Assembly: GCA_902363625.1 (NCBI GenBank)
Contig: CABJAS010000006.1
Location: 124,001-188,000, forward strand
Origin: Clostridiaceae bacterium
GTDB taxonomy: Bacteria; Bacillota_I; Bacilli_A; Erysipelotrichales; Coprobacillaceae
Length of the DNA: 64,000 nucleotides
Reading direction: 5' to 3'
The notes below the pieces were generated by a model, which saw only the letters and a list, made by a program, of their open reading frames with translations, was not told the origin of the DNA and did not search any database. The position numbers and the translations under genes are program-made. Positions 53,764 through 63,464 of the stretch are shown here, piece after piece. How positions within the stretch are numbered: position 1 is the stretch's first letter; each line of letters opens with the position of its first letter.

Positions 53764-54337
53764 CCCCAATTATTTTCCTTATACACTCCAGCAAGTTGAG
53801 CAATTAAAAAGTAATGCTTCCCAATTAGGAAAGTACATTGATCAGATAGGTTCTCTTTGAAGGACTGTTTTCCCTGATCTTTATACTGCGATGATTCACA
53901 CCATTACCGCTCAGCTCATTTTCGCAGCCGCCGAAAATGCAGGATAATTTAGGCACTATAACACCTGCCAACCTAGCAAATAAAACTATTGAGGAAATTA
54001 AAAGCTGCGGCTTAACCTATAAAAAAGCTTAGACTATTCATCAATTAACCAATAAAATCATTACTCACCACTTTTGTTTAGACACTTTATATACGACGAA
54101 CGATCAAGAAGCAATCGATTATCTATGTCAAGAAAACGGCATTGGTCTTTGGAGCACCAAGATGATTTTACTTCATGGACTGCTGAGTATAGATATTATC
54201 AGCTATGAAGCTATCGCTATTTGCAAAGGAATGTGCAGAGTTTATCAAAAGGAATGACTGACTAAAAAGAATTTGATAAGATCATTGAATATTATCACCC
54301 TTATGCTTCCATGTATCTATGGCGTATTGGTACTTAG
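53750..54337 (+). pseudogene. Decayed DNA-3-methyladenine glycosylase II (alkA-like)
   Basis: Translation from GTG 53750 gives TTVNPNYFPYTLQQVEQLKS, GKYIDQIGSL, then an in-frame TGA, RTVFPDLYTAMIHTITAQLI, further breaks, and LGTITPANLANKTIEEIKSC, QENGIGLWSTKMILLHGLLS and HPYASMYLWRIGT to the stop. These match AlkA from the helix-hairpin-helix (GIGxWT with the catalytic aspartate region) to the C-terminus. I see at least four stops or frameshifts, so the glycosylase is lost. Confidence 0.8.
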
Positions 54338-54357
54338 TAATAAAAAAGATATTTAAG

Positions 54358-54612
54358 TTAGAACTCAAATACCTTATCTTGATAATCTTGTGTTAGAAAC
54401 TGTGTGTCCTTTAAAAACTGCTTTGCTTCCTCAAATTCTTCCTTTTCAACATCTTCAATAATCCCGTCATGATAAAGTTTACAGACATCATACATACTAA
54501 ACCAGATACCATCAAAAGGATAATCCATTTCCTTTTCATCTGCTTTTTCTGATGATTCATAAACATACATAGTGTGTGCTGTTTTTATTGCTGAATCGAT
54601 TGTATATTCCAT
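54358..54612 (-). CDS. Small acidic uncharacterised protein
   Basis: About 84 residues, acidic (MEYTIDSAIKTAHTMYVYES, then FDGIWFSMYDVCKLYHDGII). The ATG follows AAAGGAAG. A terminator lies upstream (54629-54654), separating it from the next gene. No family recognised; the pattern suggests a soluble single-domain protein. The 3' end overlaps a weak hairpin with a T run. Confidence 0.55.
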   Translation of the reverse strand: MEYTIDSAIKTAHTMYVYESSEKADEKEMDYPFDGIWFSMYDVCKLYHDGIIEDVEKEEFEEAKQFLKDTQFLTQDYQDKVFEF

Positions 54613-54628
54613 AATGCTTCCTTTCATA

Positions 54629-54654
54629 TAAAAAGTCGGTTTCCCCGACTTTTT
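54629..54654 (-). terminator. Terminator of the 131-residue gene
   Basis: AAAAGTCGG (54631-54639) pairs with CCGACTTTT (54645-54653), with T run on the minus strand. Confidence 0.75.
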
Positions 54655-55048
54655 ATTTTACCTGATCCTTATGATCAAAATAATTCCCCAATCTTACTTT
54701 GATTAACAGTTTTACATCATGTCGCATTTCTTTTTCTTTATGCTCTAAGAGTGGGACAGGTGTAGAATCCACAATGTTTTTTTCCAATTCCGGATAAAAG
54801 GCATCCATTAAAGAACCGTTAATCCAATCAATCATCCCCATTTGAATGGTTAAACGTGTTGAAACATTATGCCTAAAGATAACAGTACAAGATTTCGTCG
54901 CTGTTTTGCTTCTTCTGATTTGGCAGGCATAACGAGCCCCATCTTCTTCACTTTGGAACTCATATCCCTTAATCTCAGCATAGAATCTTAAATCCTGTTT
55001 TAACTGCTCCATTTCTTTTTCATTAAACTTATAATAGTAGCGTTTCAT
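54653..55048 (-). CDS. Uncharacterised protein
   Basis: A 131-residue soluble protein (MKRYYYKFNEKEMEQLKQDL, then RYACQIRRSKTATKSCTVIF, MDAFYPELEKNIVDSTPVPL). It has a mixed alpha/beta look and no recognisable motif. The start has GGAGG ahead (AAGGAGGGAGAATTCA). It follows the carboxypeptidase gene by 38 bases in the same direction, so they may be cotranscribed. Confidence 0.6.
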   Translation of the reverse strand: MKRYYYKFNEKEMEQLKQDLRFYAEIKGYEFQSEEDGARYACQIRRSKTATKSCTVIFRHNVSTRLTIQMGMIDWINGSLMDAFYPELEKNIVDSTPVPLLEHKEKEMRHDVKLLIKVRLGNYFDHKDQVK

Positions 55049-55086
55049 TGAATTCTCCCTCCTTAATTAAAATATAACGCACAACC

Positions 55087-56586
55087 CTAATTTTGACAAT
55101 CTTTTAATTGATAAAGTGCCATAAATTTATCTTTTAAATAATCTACATAGTAATGAGCATTGAATTTCTCTTTTGTTAACATCATTAATAGCTCATTCGT
55201 ATCATAAATAGCCCCATACTGATGGATATGTTCTTTCAAGTAGGCTTTGATTGAAGCGAAATCACCTTCGCTGATCCATTGATCAATCGCTGTATTTTTC
55301 TGCATATAAGCATAAATTTGGCTGGCGATCGCACTTCCTAAAGCATAACTTGGAAAATATCCCAACATTCCCCCTGCCCAGTGAACATCCTGCAAAATAC
55401 CGGCTGTATCGTTTGGCGGTGTAACGCCTAAGTATTCCTGATACAGCTGATTCCATAATGCCGGTAAAGCATCATAGTCAATTTCTTCACTGAACAATTT
55501 CTTTTCTATTTCATAACGGATCATGATATGCAGTGAATACGTTAATTCATCCGCTTCCGTACGAATCAAACTGGCTTCAGCTTTATTGATTGCTTCCATA
55601 AAATGATCGAAAGTAATATCATCTAACTGCTTAGGAAATAATCCTTTTAATTTAGGATATAAAGGCTTCCAAAAGTTCTCGCTGCGCCCAATCACATTTT
55701 CATAGAATCGTGACTGTGACTCGTGTCTCCCCATTGACACTTGATTCGCCGGTGTTAAGGTGATGTCATCGGCAATATTGAATTCATAAGTGGCATGCCC
55801 GGTTTCATGAATTGTGGAAAAGATAGCACTTTCTAAATTATTCAAATAATAATGTGTCGTCAAACGGACATCATGATTATGGAAATTCGTAGTAAACGGA
55901 TGTTCACTTTCCTTAATCACTCCCCTATCAAAATCGAATCCAATATATTTAGCCAGCTGTAAATTAAACGTCTTTTGCAAATCAATCGGATATTCACGAG
56001 TCATGAAGGATTTATCAATCTTTTTGGGTGATGCCTGAATCCTTTTTAATAATGGTACTATCTCTTTTCTCAGCAAAGCAAAGAATTCATCTAATTCCTT
56101 TGTAGTAAATCCCGGTTCAAAATCATCCAGCAGGACATCGTATAAACAGGCTTCATCTTCCTGACGATATTTTGCGAAGCGTTTTTGATCTTCCACGATC
56201 TTTTTTAAATAAGGCTTGAATAGCGGATAATCATTTGTAACCTTCGCCTGCTGCCAGACACGCTGAGCCTTCATGACTAATTCCTGATGAGCCTGATACT
56301 CCTCTGCCGGAATTTTTTCAAGCTGTTTAAGATCTTTCAGCCATTTTTTCACAACTGCTTTTTGTGTTAACGGCAGATCCTGCTGTGATAAATCCAATAA
56401 TATCCTTTTTACTTCGGGATTGGTCACAGCCTCAAAATAATCGTTGGTCAGTACCCCGACAAATTTAGCCGTGTTATCCACCGATTGGCTTGGTGCCTCT
56501 GTATCCTGATCCCATGCAAACAATGTCAATGCGGCGTTCAATGCCTGACATCTCAATATATGTGGTTTTAAATCTTCATATGTCAT
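55087..56586 (-). CDS. M32-family carboxypeptidase (thermostable carboxypeptidase 1-like)
   Basis: A 499-residue metallopeptidase removing C-terminal residues from peptides. Zinc site HETGH at 260-264, with the downstream GRSENFWKPLY and HESQSRFYEN (M32 signature) near residue 290, and GMLGYFPSYALGSAIASQIY near residue 410. No signal peptide, so it works in the cytosol on peptide fragments. The 499-residue length is normal for M32. Confidence 0.95.
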   Translation of the reverse strand: MTYEDLKPHILRCQALNAALTLFAWDQDTEAPSQSVDNTAKFVGVLTNDYFEAVTNPEVKRILLDLSQQDLPLTQKAVVKKWLKDLKQLEKIPAEEYQAHQELVMKAQRVWQQAKVTNDYPLFKPYLKKIVEDQKRFAKYRQEDEACLYDVLLDDFEPGFTTKELDEFFALLRKEIVPLLKRIQASPKKIDKSFMTREYPIDLQKTFNLQLAKYIGFDFDRGVIKESEHPFTTNFHNHDVRLTTHYYLNNLESAIFSTIHETGHATYEFNIADDITLTPANQVSMGRHESQSRFYENVIGRSENFWKPLYPKLKGLFPKQLDDITFDHFMEAINKAEASLIRTEADELTYSLHIMIRYEIEKKLFSEEIDYDALPALWNQLYQEYLGVTPPNDTAGILQDVHWAGGMLGYFPSYALGSAIASQIYAYMQKNTAIDQWISEGDFASIKAYLKEHIHQYGAIYDTNELLMMLTKEKFNAHYYVDYLKDKFMALYQLKDCQN

Positions 56587-56670
56587 TCAATTCTCCCCCC
56601 TTCATGTGTTTAATCATATCACAAACCATTAAAAAATGGGGCAATAATACAAAAAAAGCGTATTTCTACG

Positions 56671-58041
56671 CTATGATTGAGTCAGCATTTTACGTTTACG
56701 CCACATCCCACTAAAAAAGTAAACAGCAGCGGGGATTGTTGTCCCATAAGCAGCTAAAGAATATCCTAGGAAAAAGCCAAATAATCCCAGATTTAGGAAG
56801 ATTCCCAAAAACCAGCTTAGTGTAATACGAATTACAATACCGTCCAATAAAGCCGTTACAAAAGAGAATGTAGCAAAACCGATTCCCTGAATAAAAGCGT
56901 TGATTGGTGACATAAATGCCATTGCTGGGAAGCCTAAAAGCATCGATGTTACAAACATTCTTGATAAGTCAATAACTTCCTGTTCATTTGTAAAGATTGA
57001 AAAGATTTGACTTGGGAAAAGGAAGAAGACAACTCCCATCAATGTATAAATGCAAGTCGTAAACATCAGTCCTACATGTACCGTGTGTTTAGCACGTTCC
57101 TGTTTTCCTGCTCCCATATTCTGTCCAACCATTGAAGATACCGCCATTCCGATCGACTGTCCCATGATCCCAGGAATTTGAGAAACCTTCGTTCCGACTC
57201 CGAAAGTGGCTGAAGCAAAGACACCAAATGTATTGACTAGTCCGCTTACAAATACCATGGATAATGAGATCGCACTTGACTGCAAGGCGAAGGGAACCCC
57301 TAATTTAACTAACACTTTTAAAGTAGGACGATCTATTTTAAAACTTTCTTTCTTAAAGTCTAAAGAAAATGAAGCTTTATTTTTATATAAGAAATACAAT
57401 GCCCATAAAAACGAAACCGCCTGACCGATGATCGTAGCTAAGGCTGCACCGGCTACTCCCATTTTGAGTGGCCCGACAAAAAGCAAGTCAAGAACAAGGT
57501 TGATGACAGACGCTATCGCTACGAACATGAAAGGACGTTTAGAATCCCCCATCCCTCTTAATACTGCCGATACCATGTTGTAGCCAAAGGTAAAAATAAT
57601 CCCGCCGCTGCAAATATACATATAGGTATTCGCCTGAGCAATCGATTCTGATGGTGTATTTAAAAGGTGCAGAAAAGTATTTGAACCGACGATTCCGATG
57701 ATACTCATGATCACTGCCCCGATCATTAAAGTAGAAAACAATGTTCCAACCGCTTTTTTAATTCCTTCTTTATTACCGGCTCCGGTCAGCTGTGATATAT
57801 ACACCTGTCCACTGGTTGAAAAGCCCATACATAAAGTCGTCATCAGCATCACAATCTGAGCCGAAATAGAAACGGCTGAAAGTCCTGAACTCCCTACAAA
57901 TTTACCTACAACAACCATATCCACCATATTATAAATCATCTGCAAAGCATTAGATAACATAAAAGGCAAAGCAAAAACTAACAGTTTTTTACCGACATGC
58001 CCCTCTGTAAGGTCATTTGTTAATTTTCTATCATTCGACAT
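56671..58041 (-). CDS. MATE-family efflux transporter
   Basis: A 456-residue protein with twelve membrane helices, MIYNMVDMVVVGKFVGSSGL near residue 36 and LRGMGDSKRPFMFVAIASVI in the middle. It is a second MATE paralogue, closer to the MepA/NorM-like group than the 49229 gene, and has no MarR neighbour. It probably works by Na+ or H+ antiport; the drug is unknown. The ATG follows AAGGAGG. Confidence 0.93.
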   Translation of the reverse strand: MSNDRKLTNDLTEGHVGKKLLVFALPFMLSNALQMIYNMVDMVVVGKFVGSSGLSAVSISAQIVMLMTTLCMGFSTSGQVYISQLTGAGNKEGIKKAVGTLFSTLMIGAVIMSIIGIVGSNTFLHLLNTPSESIAQANTYMYICSGGIIFTFGYNMVSAVLRGMGDSKRPFMFVAIASVINLVLDLLFVGPLKMGVAGAALATIIGQAVSFLWALYFLYKNKASFSLDFKKESFKIDRPTLKVLVKLGVPFALQSSAISLSMVFVSGLVNTFGVFASATFGVGTKVSQIPGIMGQSIGMAVSSMVGQNMGAGKQERAKHTVHVGLMFTTCIYTLMGVVFFLFPSQIFSIFTNEQEVIDLSRMFVTSMLLGFPAMAFMSPINAFIQGIGFATFSFVTALLDGIVIRITLSWFLGIFLNLGLFGFFLGYSLAAYGTTIPAAVYFFSGMWRKRKMLTQS

Positions 58042-58129
58042 GATTTTCCTCCTTAAAATATATCTTTTTTACAATACCATACCTAATTAGTATACCGATA
58101 TATTTTTCAGGTTTTGAAAACCATTAAAA

Positions 58130-58162
58130 AAAGAAGCACTTCACAATACGATGCTTCTTTCT
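58130..58162 (-). terminator. Terminator after the 261-residue gene
   Basis: AAAGAAGCA (58130-58138) pairs with TGCTTCTTT (58152-58160), followed by TTTTTT on the minus strand. Confidence 0.8.
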
Positions 58163-58164
58163 AT

Positions 58165-58950
58165 CTATTCACTGATTCCAGCAAGGGTTCTTTCATTGTA
58201 AAACCATTTTGGTTCCTTAGAAAAGTCAGCTCCGACATAAGTTTTAACAATATTAAAATAACCTCTTGATTTACTTGATTGATCTATCTTTTCAAGAATA
58301 CGGTTTAAACATAGCAGCAAAGGCTTAAATAAACGTTCATTGTTTTCCGGTTTTACTTCTATTATTCGGTCAACGAACTCCTTCAATGCCGGATTGAGAT
58401 ACGGATCACTGCAATACAAGATATTCTTAGCCAAGAAATGCAGATCCTCCTCAACATAGTCTTCAAAATTATGAACCTCTTGATCGATTTCATCAAAGAT
58501 GGTTTGAATAACTACATGAAGAATCTTTTTTGCGTCATGTTCATTAATATCAAAAAGCAAATATGCCATATATAAGGATTCTTCAATCGCAATCAATTCA
58601 TCTAAATACTGGCGTTCATTTTTTCGTAGATCACCATATTCTTTTTTAATTCGTTTACTGTTGTTTCTTGCATCACGTTCATCAAACGATTCCGCTTCTT
58701 CATTAGGCAACGTATAATGGACATCGTTTAAATAAGATTTCCATTCAAACTCACTAAATGGCTGGTTTGAACCGATAATCGCTTTCGTATAGGTTTCTAA
58801 TACATAAGCCATTAGCTGTACAATTCGTTCTTCATGATAGCCAGCTTTATGCAGTTTTTCATAATATTCAACTGTTGTTTTAGGCTCTTTTGTATTCAGC
58901 TGATAACGGATAATGCTTTGGTATTGTCTTCTTTGTTCTGTTCTCCCCAT
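58165..58950 (-). CDS. Uncharacterised helical protein
   Basis: A 261-residue, charged, almost entirely helical protein. Notable parts are FDERDARNNSKRIKKEYGDL, YLDELIAIEESLYMAYLLFD and YVEEDLHFLAKNILYCSDPY. No membrane segment or enzyme motif. The start follows AGGAGG (TTAGGAGGAATTT). I do not recognise the family; it stands between a flavodiiron gene and a MATE gene in the same direction. It might be an adaptor or DNA-associated protein. Confidence 0.6.
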   Translation of the reverse strand: MGRTEQRRQYQSIIRYQLNTKEPKTTVEYYEKLHKAGYHEERIVQLMAYVLETYTKAIIGSNQPFSEFEWKSYLNDVHYTLPNEEAESFDERDARNNSKRIKKEYGDLRKNERQYLDELIAIEESLYMAYLLFDINEHDAKKILHVVIQTIFDEIDQEVHNFEDYVEEDLHFLAKNILYCSDPYLNPALKEFVDRIIEVKPENNERLFKPLLLCLNRILEKIDQSSKSRGYFNIVKTYVGADFSKEPKWFYNERTLAGISE

Positions 58951-59039
58951 AAATTCCTCCTAATATAATGAATCAATATCATTATATTAGCGCATTTATC
59001 ATTTTACCGTATCATTTTTTCAAAATTAGACAACTGCCG

Positions 59040-60230
59040 CTATTTGAGATGTTCCGCAAAGTTTAAAGCATATGCTTTGATTTCTTCAATCTGCTTATCA
59101 CTTGGCTTGAATTTAACACGATAGCCTTCATCCACAATTTTATGTTTCTGCTGTTTTAAACGTGTCATCATATTGCCTACTGCTTCTCCTGTCCAGCCAT
59201 AATCACCAAAGGCGGAAACAACTTTTACACCATCATACGCCGTTATGATACTGTTCATTACATCATAAATTGGCGGCAAGGCATCGTTCAGCAAAGTTGG
59301 GCAGCCATACATAATGCCATCTGCCTGTTTCATTTTAGTAATCACGTGATCACGGTCTGCTTCTGTCAAATCATAGATTGCTACTTCAATACCATTATCT
59401 TTCAATACTTCTGCAATCGTTTCTGCCATAGTCTGTGTATAGCCATAAGCCGAAACAAACGGAATGACGACTTTAGGCTGATGATCCGGTTTAGGCTGAC
59501 AAAGCTTATAATAATGCTCCTGAATCTCTTTAATCTCCTGATCTAACACAGGTCCATGCCCCGGTGCAATCATATCTATCGTTAATCCTTCAATCTTTTT
59601 CAATGCTTTCAGCATAAACGGTTTAAACGGTCCTAAAATCATATTAAAGTAATAATCCAAAGCTTCCTGATAATCCGCTTTGTTTTCCACTGTTGAAAGA
59701 AGAACACCATCATGCGCATAATGAGCACCAAAAGAGTCACATGTTACTAGTGTGTTTAGTTCCTTAATGTATGTATACATCGTATCTGGCCAGTGCAGAT
59801 TCGGTACCGACAAAAATTTAAATGAATATTCTCCGATTGTCATTTCTTCATTGTCTTTAACGATCTTAGAATTAAATTCTTTATTTGTGATTTCCTTTAA
59901 GTAATTTGCAGCGATCATCGTTGATACGATCGTAATATTAGGATTTAATTCTAAAAGCCTTTCGATTGAACCGCTGTGATCCGGTTCAGTATGTTCCACA
60001 ATGATATAGCTGATCTCTTCTATATTGCAGTATTCTTGGATTTTTTCTAAATAATCATCAAAAAACTTAGCTTTAGCTGTTTCAAATAGAACTACTCCTT
60101 CATTCGTTTTTAATAAATATGAGTTATAAGTCGTTCCGAATTTTGTTTCCATGATAATGTCAAACACTCTTAGCTGTGCATCTTGGATACCGATCCAATA
60201 AAAATAATCTTTTAATTTCAAGCAATTCAT
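59040..60230 (-). CDS. Flavodiiron protein (FprA-type A flavoprotein)
   Basis: A 396-residue fusion of a metallo-beta-lactamase diiron domain and a C-terminal flavodoxin domain. Iron ligands are visible in H80-x-E82-x-D84-H85 (VEHTEPDHSG), LHWPDT near residue 145 and the GHGPV at about 224. The flavodoxin FMN loop begins SAYGYTQTMAETI near residue 264, with AFGDYGWTGEA later. It reduces O2 or NO to water or N2O, protecting an anaerobe. It has its own transcript. Confidence 0.96.
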   Translation of the reverse strand: MNCLKLKDYFYWIGIQDAQLRVFDIIMETKFGTTYNSYLLKTNEGVVLFETAKAKFFDDYLEKIQEYCNIEEISYIIVEHTEPDHSGSIERLLELNPNITIVSTMIAANYLKEITNKEFNSKIVKDNEEMTIGEYSFKFLSVPNLHWPDTMYTYIKELNTLVTCDSFGAHYAHDGVLLSTVENKADYQEALDYYFNMILGPFKPFMLKALKKIEGLTIDMIAPGHGPVLDQEIKEIQEHYYKLCQPKPDHQPKVVIPFVSAYGYTQTMAETIAEVLKDNGIEVAIYDLTEADRDHVITKMKQADGIMYGCPTLLNDALPPIYDVMNSIITAYDGVKVVSAFGDYGWTGEAVGNMMTRLKQQKHKIVDEGYRVKFKPSDKQIEEIKAYALNFAEHLK

Positions 60231-60413
60231 TTATACATCCCCCGTTTCCATTAATGATTATAGTCGTTTGCTTTGTTTTTTTCCATTAATATGATTGATA
60301 AATTAATTGCCTTTTCTACTCTATTTTATAATAGAATGATATTCTTTTTTAATTCATAGCATAAAGTCAAAAATTTGCTATAATAATAGAGATGAATAAG
60401 GAGGATACATATT

Positions 60414-62321
60414 ATGAAAGATGGCTTTATTCGTGTAGGTGCCGCTTCCATTCACACAAAAATAGCGGACTGCATTTCCAATACAGAACAGATCATTCAG
60501 ATGATGAAAACTGCTTCAAAGAACCAAACTAAGATTTTAGTATTTCCGGAGCTTGCCATTACGGGATATACATGTGAGGATTTATTTTTTCAGGATCGTC
60601 TTTTAAACGAAGCCTTGCAGCAGTTAAAAAATATTATTGCTGCTTCTAAACGATTGGATTTGCTCACGATCGTTGGATTGCCTTATATTTTTAATCATAA
60701 ACTATATAATGTAGCAGCTGTCATCTATGAAGGACAGTTACTGGGATTAGTACCTAAAACACATATTCCTAACTATAGTGAGTTTTATGAGGCAAGACAT
60801 TTTGAATCCGGTGAAGATATTTTAACCGAAGTGATTTTTGATGATCAGATCGTGCCTTTTGGCAGTCATATCTTATTTGAAAATACTTACATGCCAGCCA
60901 TGAGTATTGGGGTAGAGATCTGTGAAGACCTGTGGGCACCTAATCCCCCAAGCAGCTCTCACGCTCTTGCCGGAGCAACAATCATTGCCAACGCATCTGC
61001 CAGCAATGAATTAACCGGAAAAAGTGATTATCGCCGTTTACTCGTACAGTCTCAATCTGCCCGACTGGTAACAGCATATATTTACGCTAATGCCGGAGTA
61101 GGAGAATCCACAACCGATGTTGTCTTTAGCGGACACAATTTAATCGGAGAAAACGGAACCATTCTCAATGAATCCGATTGCTACTTTGTAGGAATCACCT
61201 ATGCCGATATTGATGTTTCAAAGTTAACAGCAGAAAGAAGAAAGATGACGACGTTCAAAACTAATGATGAATATGACCGTGTTTATTTCAATATGCCGAT
61301 TAAAGAGTTCAAGGTTGATCGCTACTATGATCCAACACCGTTTGTTCCCAGTGATCCTCACCTGAGACAAAAACGCTGTGAAGAAGTATTTAATATTCAG
61401 ATCATGGGATTGAAACAAAGATTAGAAGCAACACAAACTAGGAAAGCTGTGATTGGTATTTCAGGTGGATTAGACTCTACCTTAGCTTTGTTAGTTACGC
61501 ACATGACGTTTAAAAAATTAGGCTTACCTAGTGAAAATATCTACGCTATAACGATGCCTTGCTTTGGGACAACTTCGAGAACTTTAAATAATGCCTTGGG
61601 CTTAATGGAAGAATTAGGCGTAACAAGCAAGACGATTCCAATTAAAGAAGCAGTCCTGCTGCATTTTAAAGATATAGGTCACGATGAAAATGTTCATGAT
61701 GTCACTTATGAAAATGTCCAGGCAAGGGAAAGAACACAGGTCTTGATGGATCTTTCCAACCAAATCGGTGGCATTGTCGTAGGTACCGGTGACCTTTCTG
61801 AAGTTGCTTTAGGCTGGTCTACCTATAACGGAGATCATATGTCGATGTATGGTGTCAATGCTTCTGTACCCAAAACATTAGTCCGCTATCTAGTGGATTA
61901 TGTTGCCAGTCAATATAATGGGCAGCGATTAGAAGCGTTATTGCGAGATGTTTTGGACACACCGGTTTCACCGGAGCTTTTACCTGCTGAGGACAACCAA
62001 ATCACCCAAAAAACCGAAGATATCGTTGGTCCCTATGAACTGCATGACTTCTTCTTATACCATGTTGTTCGATTCGGCTATGAACCAAGCAAAGTTTTGC
62101 GTATTGCGGAAATGGCATTTAAAACCCAATATGACAAAACAGTGATTCTAAAATGGTTAAAGACATTCTATCGCCGCTTTATCACTCAGCAATTTAAACG
62201 CAGCTGCATTCCGGATGGTCCGAAGGTCGGAAGTGTGGCTTTATCTCCACGCGGAGATTTACGTATGCCAAGTGATGCCAGCTATCGTTTATGGCTGGAG
62301 CAATTAGAAAATCTATCATAA
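60414..62321 (+). CDS. nadE: Glutamine-dependent NAD+ synthetase
   Basis: A 635-residue two-domain enzyme making NAD+ from deamido-NAD+, ATP and glutamine. The N-terminal nitrilase domain has the Glu-Lys-Cys triad E46 (FPELAIT), K115 (VPKTHIPNY) and C170 (VEICEDLW), releasing ammonia. The synthetase domain has the PP-loop GISGGLDSTLAL near residue 347 and GTGDLSEVALGWSTYNGDHM. The ATG follows AAGGAGG; a strong terminator follows. Confidence 0.97.
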   Translation: MKDGFIRVGAASIHTKIADCISNTEQIIQMMKTASKNQTKILVFPELAITGYTCEDLFFQDRLLNEALQQLKNIIAASKRLDLLTIVGLPYIFNHKLYNVAAVIYEGQLLGLVPKTHIPNYSEFYEARHFESGEDILTEVIFDDQIVPFGSHILFENTYMPAMSIGVEICEDLWAPNPPSSSHALAGATIIANASASNELTGKSDYRRLLVQSQSARLVTAYIYANAGVGESTTDVVFSGHNLIGENGTILNESDCYFVGITYADIDVSKLTAERRKMTTFKTNDEYDRVYFNMPIKEFKVDRYYDPTPFVPSDPHLRQKRCEEVFNIQIMGLKQRLEATQTRKAVIGISGGLDSTLALLVTHMTFKKLGLPSENIYAITMPCFGTTSRTLNNALGLMEELGVTSKTIPIKEAVLLHFKDIGHDENVHDVTYENVQARERTQVLMDLSNQIGGIVVGTGDLSEVALGWSTYNGDHMSMYGVNASVPKTLVRYLVDYVASQYNGQRLEALLRDVLDTPVSPELLPAEDNQITQKTEDIVGPYELHDFFLYHVVRFGYEPSKVLRIAEMAFKTQYDKTVILKWLKTFYRRFITQQFKRSCIPDGPKVGSVALSPRGDLRMPSDASYRLWLEQLENLS

Positions 62322-62323
62322 AC

Positions 62324-62347
62324 AGCCTCTTTGATGAGGCTTTTTTC
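62324..62347 (+). terminator. Terminator of nadE
   Basis: AGCCTC and GAGGCT around a six-base loop, followed by TTTTTTC. Confidence 0.8.
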
Positions 62348-62431
62348 TTTACTTTTCAAAGAAAATATACCATTAGATGATGAAATGATTATATCAATTA
62401 TGATATACTAATGATATAAAAGGAGAAACAT

Positions 62432-63424
62432 ATGAGTATTTTTAATGAGTATAAGGAACCCGTTTTTCTAAATACGTCCACTTCACTTCAGACTCAAATC
62501 AATCAACTCAAAGAATTAGAACCTAAACTGAATGAAGTGGGAAAAGAAAAAATAAAAAAGGATATTAAACTGCTAGAATATGGGCTGTTAGGTGAAAATT
62601 CTATTATTTATGAATTGCAGAACAGTCACATGCCATTATATATTCTGCATGATGTTTATTTTGAAATTGATGGCTTTACTGCTCAAATCGATTTTCTTGT
62701 TTTCACGCCAAAGCTTTGCTTTATTATTGAATGCAAAAATCTCTATGGTAATATAACAGTAAATAATGATGGAAGTTTTACCAGAAAAGTTTATTTTGGC
62801 AAACGTTATCTTTCAGAAGGAATCTACTCTCCCATTACTCAAAATGAAAGGCAGCTTCAGGTCATTAAGAAGATAAAGCTAAATGGAGTGGGTACGATTA
62901 AGAAACTGCTTATCAATAATTCGTTTGATATTACATATAAACCCATCGTCGTTATTGCCAATTCCAAAACGATATTAAACACTCGTTATGCACCTAAAAA
63001 CATCAAATCAAAGATAATCCGTGCAGATCAGCTGATTGAATATATGAAATCAGAATATAATGCTTCAAAGATATCCCCATCATCTGATAAACTTACTAGG
63101 CAATGGGCAGAATCATTCTTAACTTTCAATAAAGTAAATACGACTGATTATCTAAAACGTTATAATGAATTCATCATAGAAGAACCTAAAAAATTAGACA
63201 AAGCTATATTATATGATCAACTTAAAAAATTTCGATATGAGACAGCTAAGGCTGAAAATGTTGCGGCATATATCATTTTTAATAATAAAGCGATGGATGC
63301 CCTGATTGATAAATATCCAACAACATTAGAGGAAATAAAAGAAACTCCCGGATTTGGTGAAGTCAAAGTTCAAAAATACGGAAAAGCGATCTTAGACATA
63401 TTTTTAGGAAATACAAGCAAGTAA
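62432..63424 (+). CDS. NERD-domain nuclease-like protein with C-terminal HRDC domain
   Basis: A 330-residue protein. The NERD domain (about 45-190) has E55 (GLLGENSIIYEL), D87 (TAQIDFLVF) and E100-C-K102 (IIECKNLYG), a complete PD-(D/E)xK nuclease set. The last 75 residues form an HRDC domain (LKKFRYETAKAENVAAYIIF, ETPGFGEVKVQKYGKAIL), which binds single-stranded or branched DNA in RecQ-type helicases. Here it has no helicase. DNA processing or defence is likely. It starts at ATG 62432 behind AAAGGAG. Confidence 0.88.
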   Translation: MSIFNEYKEPVFLNTSTSLQTQINQLKELEPKLNEVGKEKIKKDIKLLEYGLLGENSIIYELQNSHMPLYILHDVYFEIDGFTAQIDFLVFTPKLCFIIECKNLYGNITVNNDGSFTRKVYFGKRYLSEGIYSPITQNERQLQVIKKIKLNGVGTIKKLLINNSFDITYKPIVVIANSKTILNTRYAPKNIKSKIIRADQLIEYMKSEYNASKISPSSDKLTRQWAESFLTFNKVNTTDYLKRYNEFIIEEPKKLDKAILYDQLKKFRYETAKAENVAAYIIFNNKAMDALIDKYPTTLEEIKETPGFGEVKVQKYGKAILDIFLGNTSK

Positions 63425-63458
63425 AAAACAGTCCTCCATAAATAAAGGACTGTTTTCT
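63425..63458. terminator. Bidirectional terminator
   Basis: AACAGTCCT (63427-63435) pairs with AGGACTGTT (63446-63454), with A and T runs on both sides. Confidence 0.75.
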
Positions 63459-63464
63459 TATATG

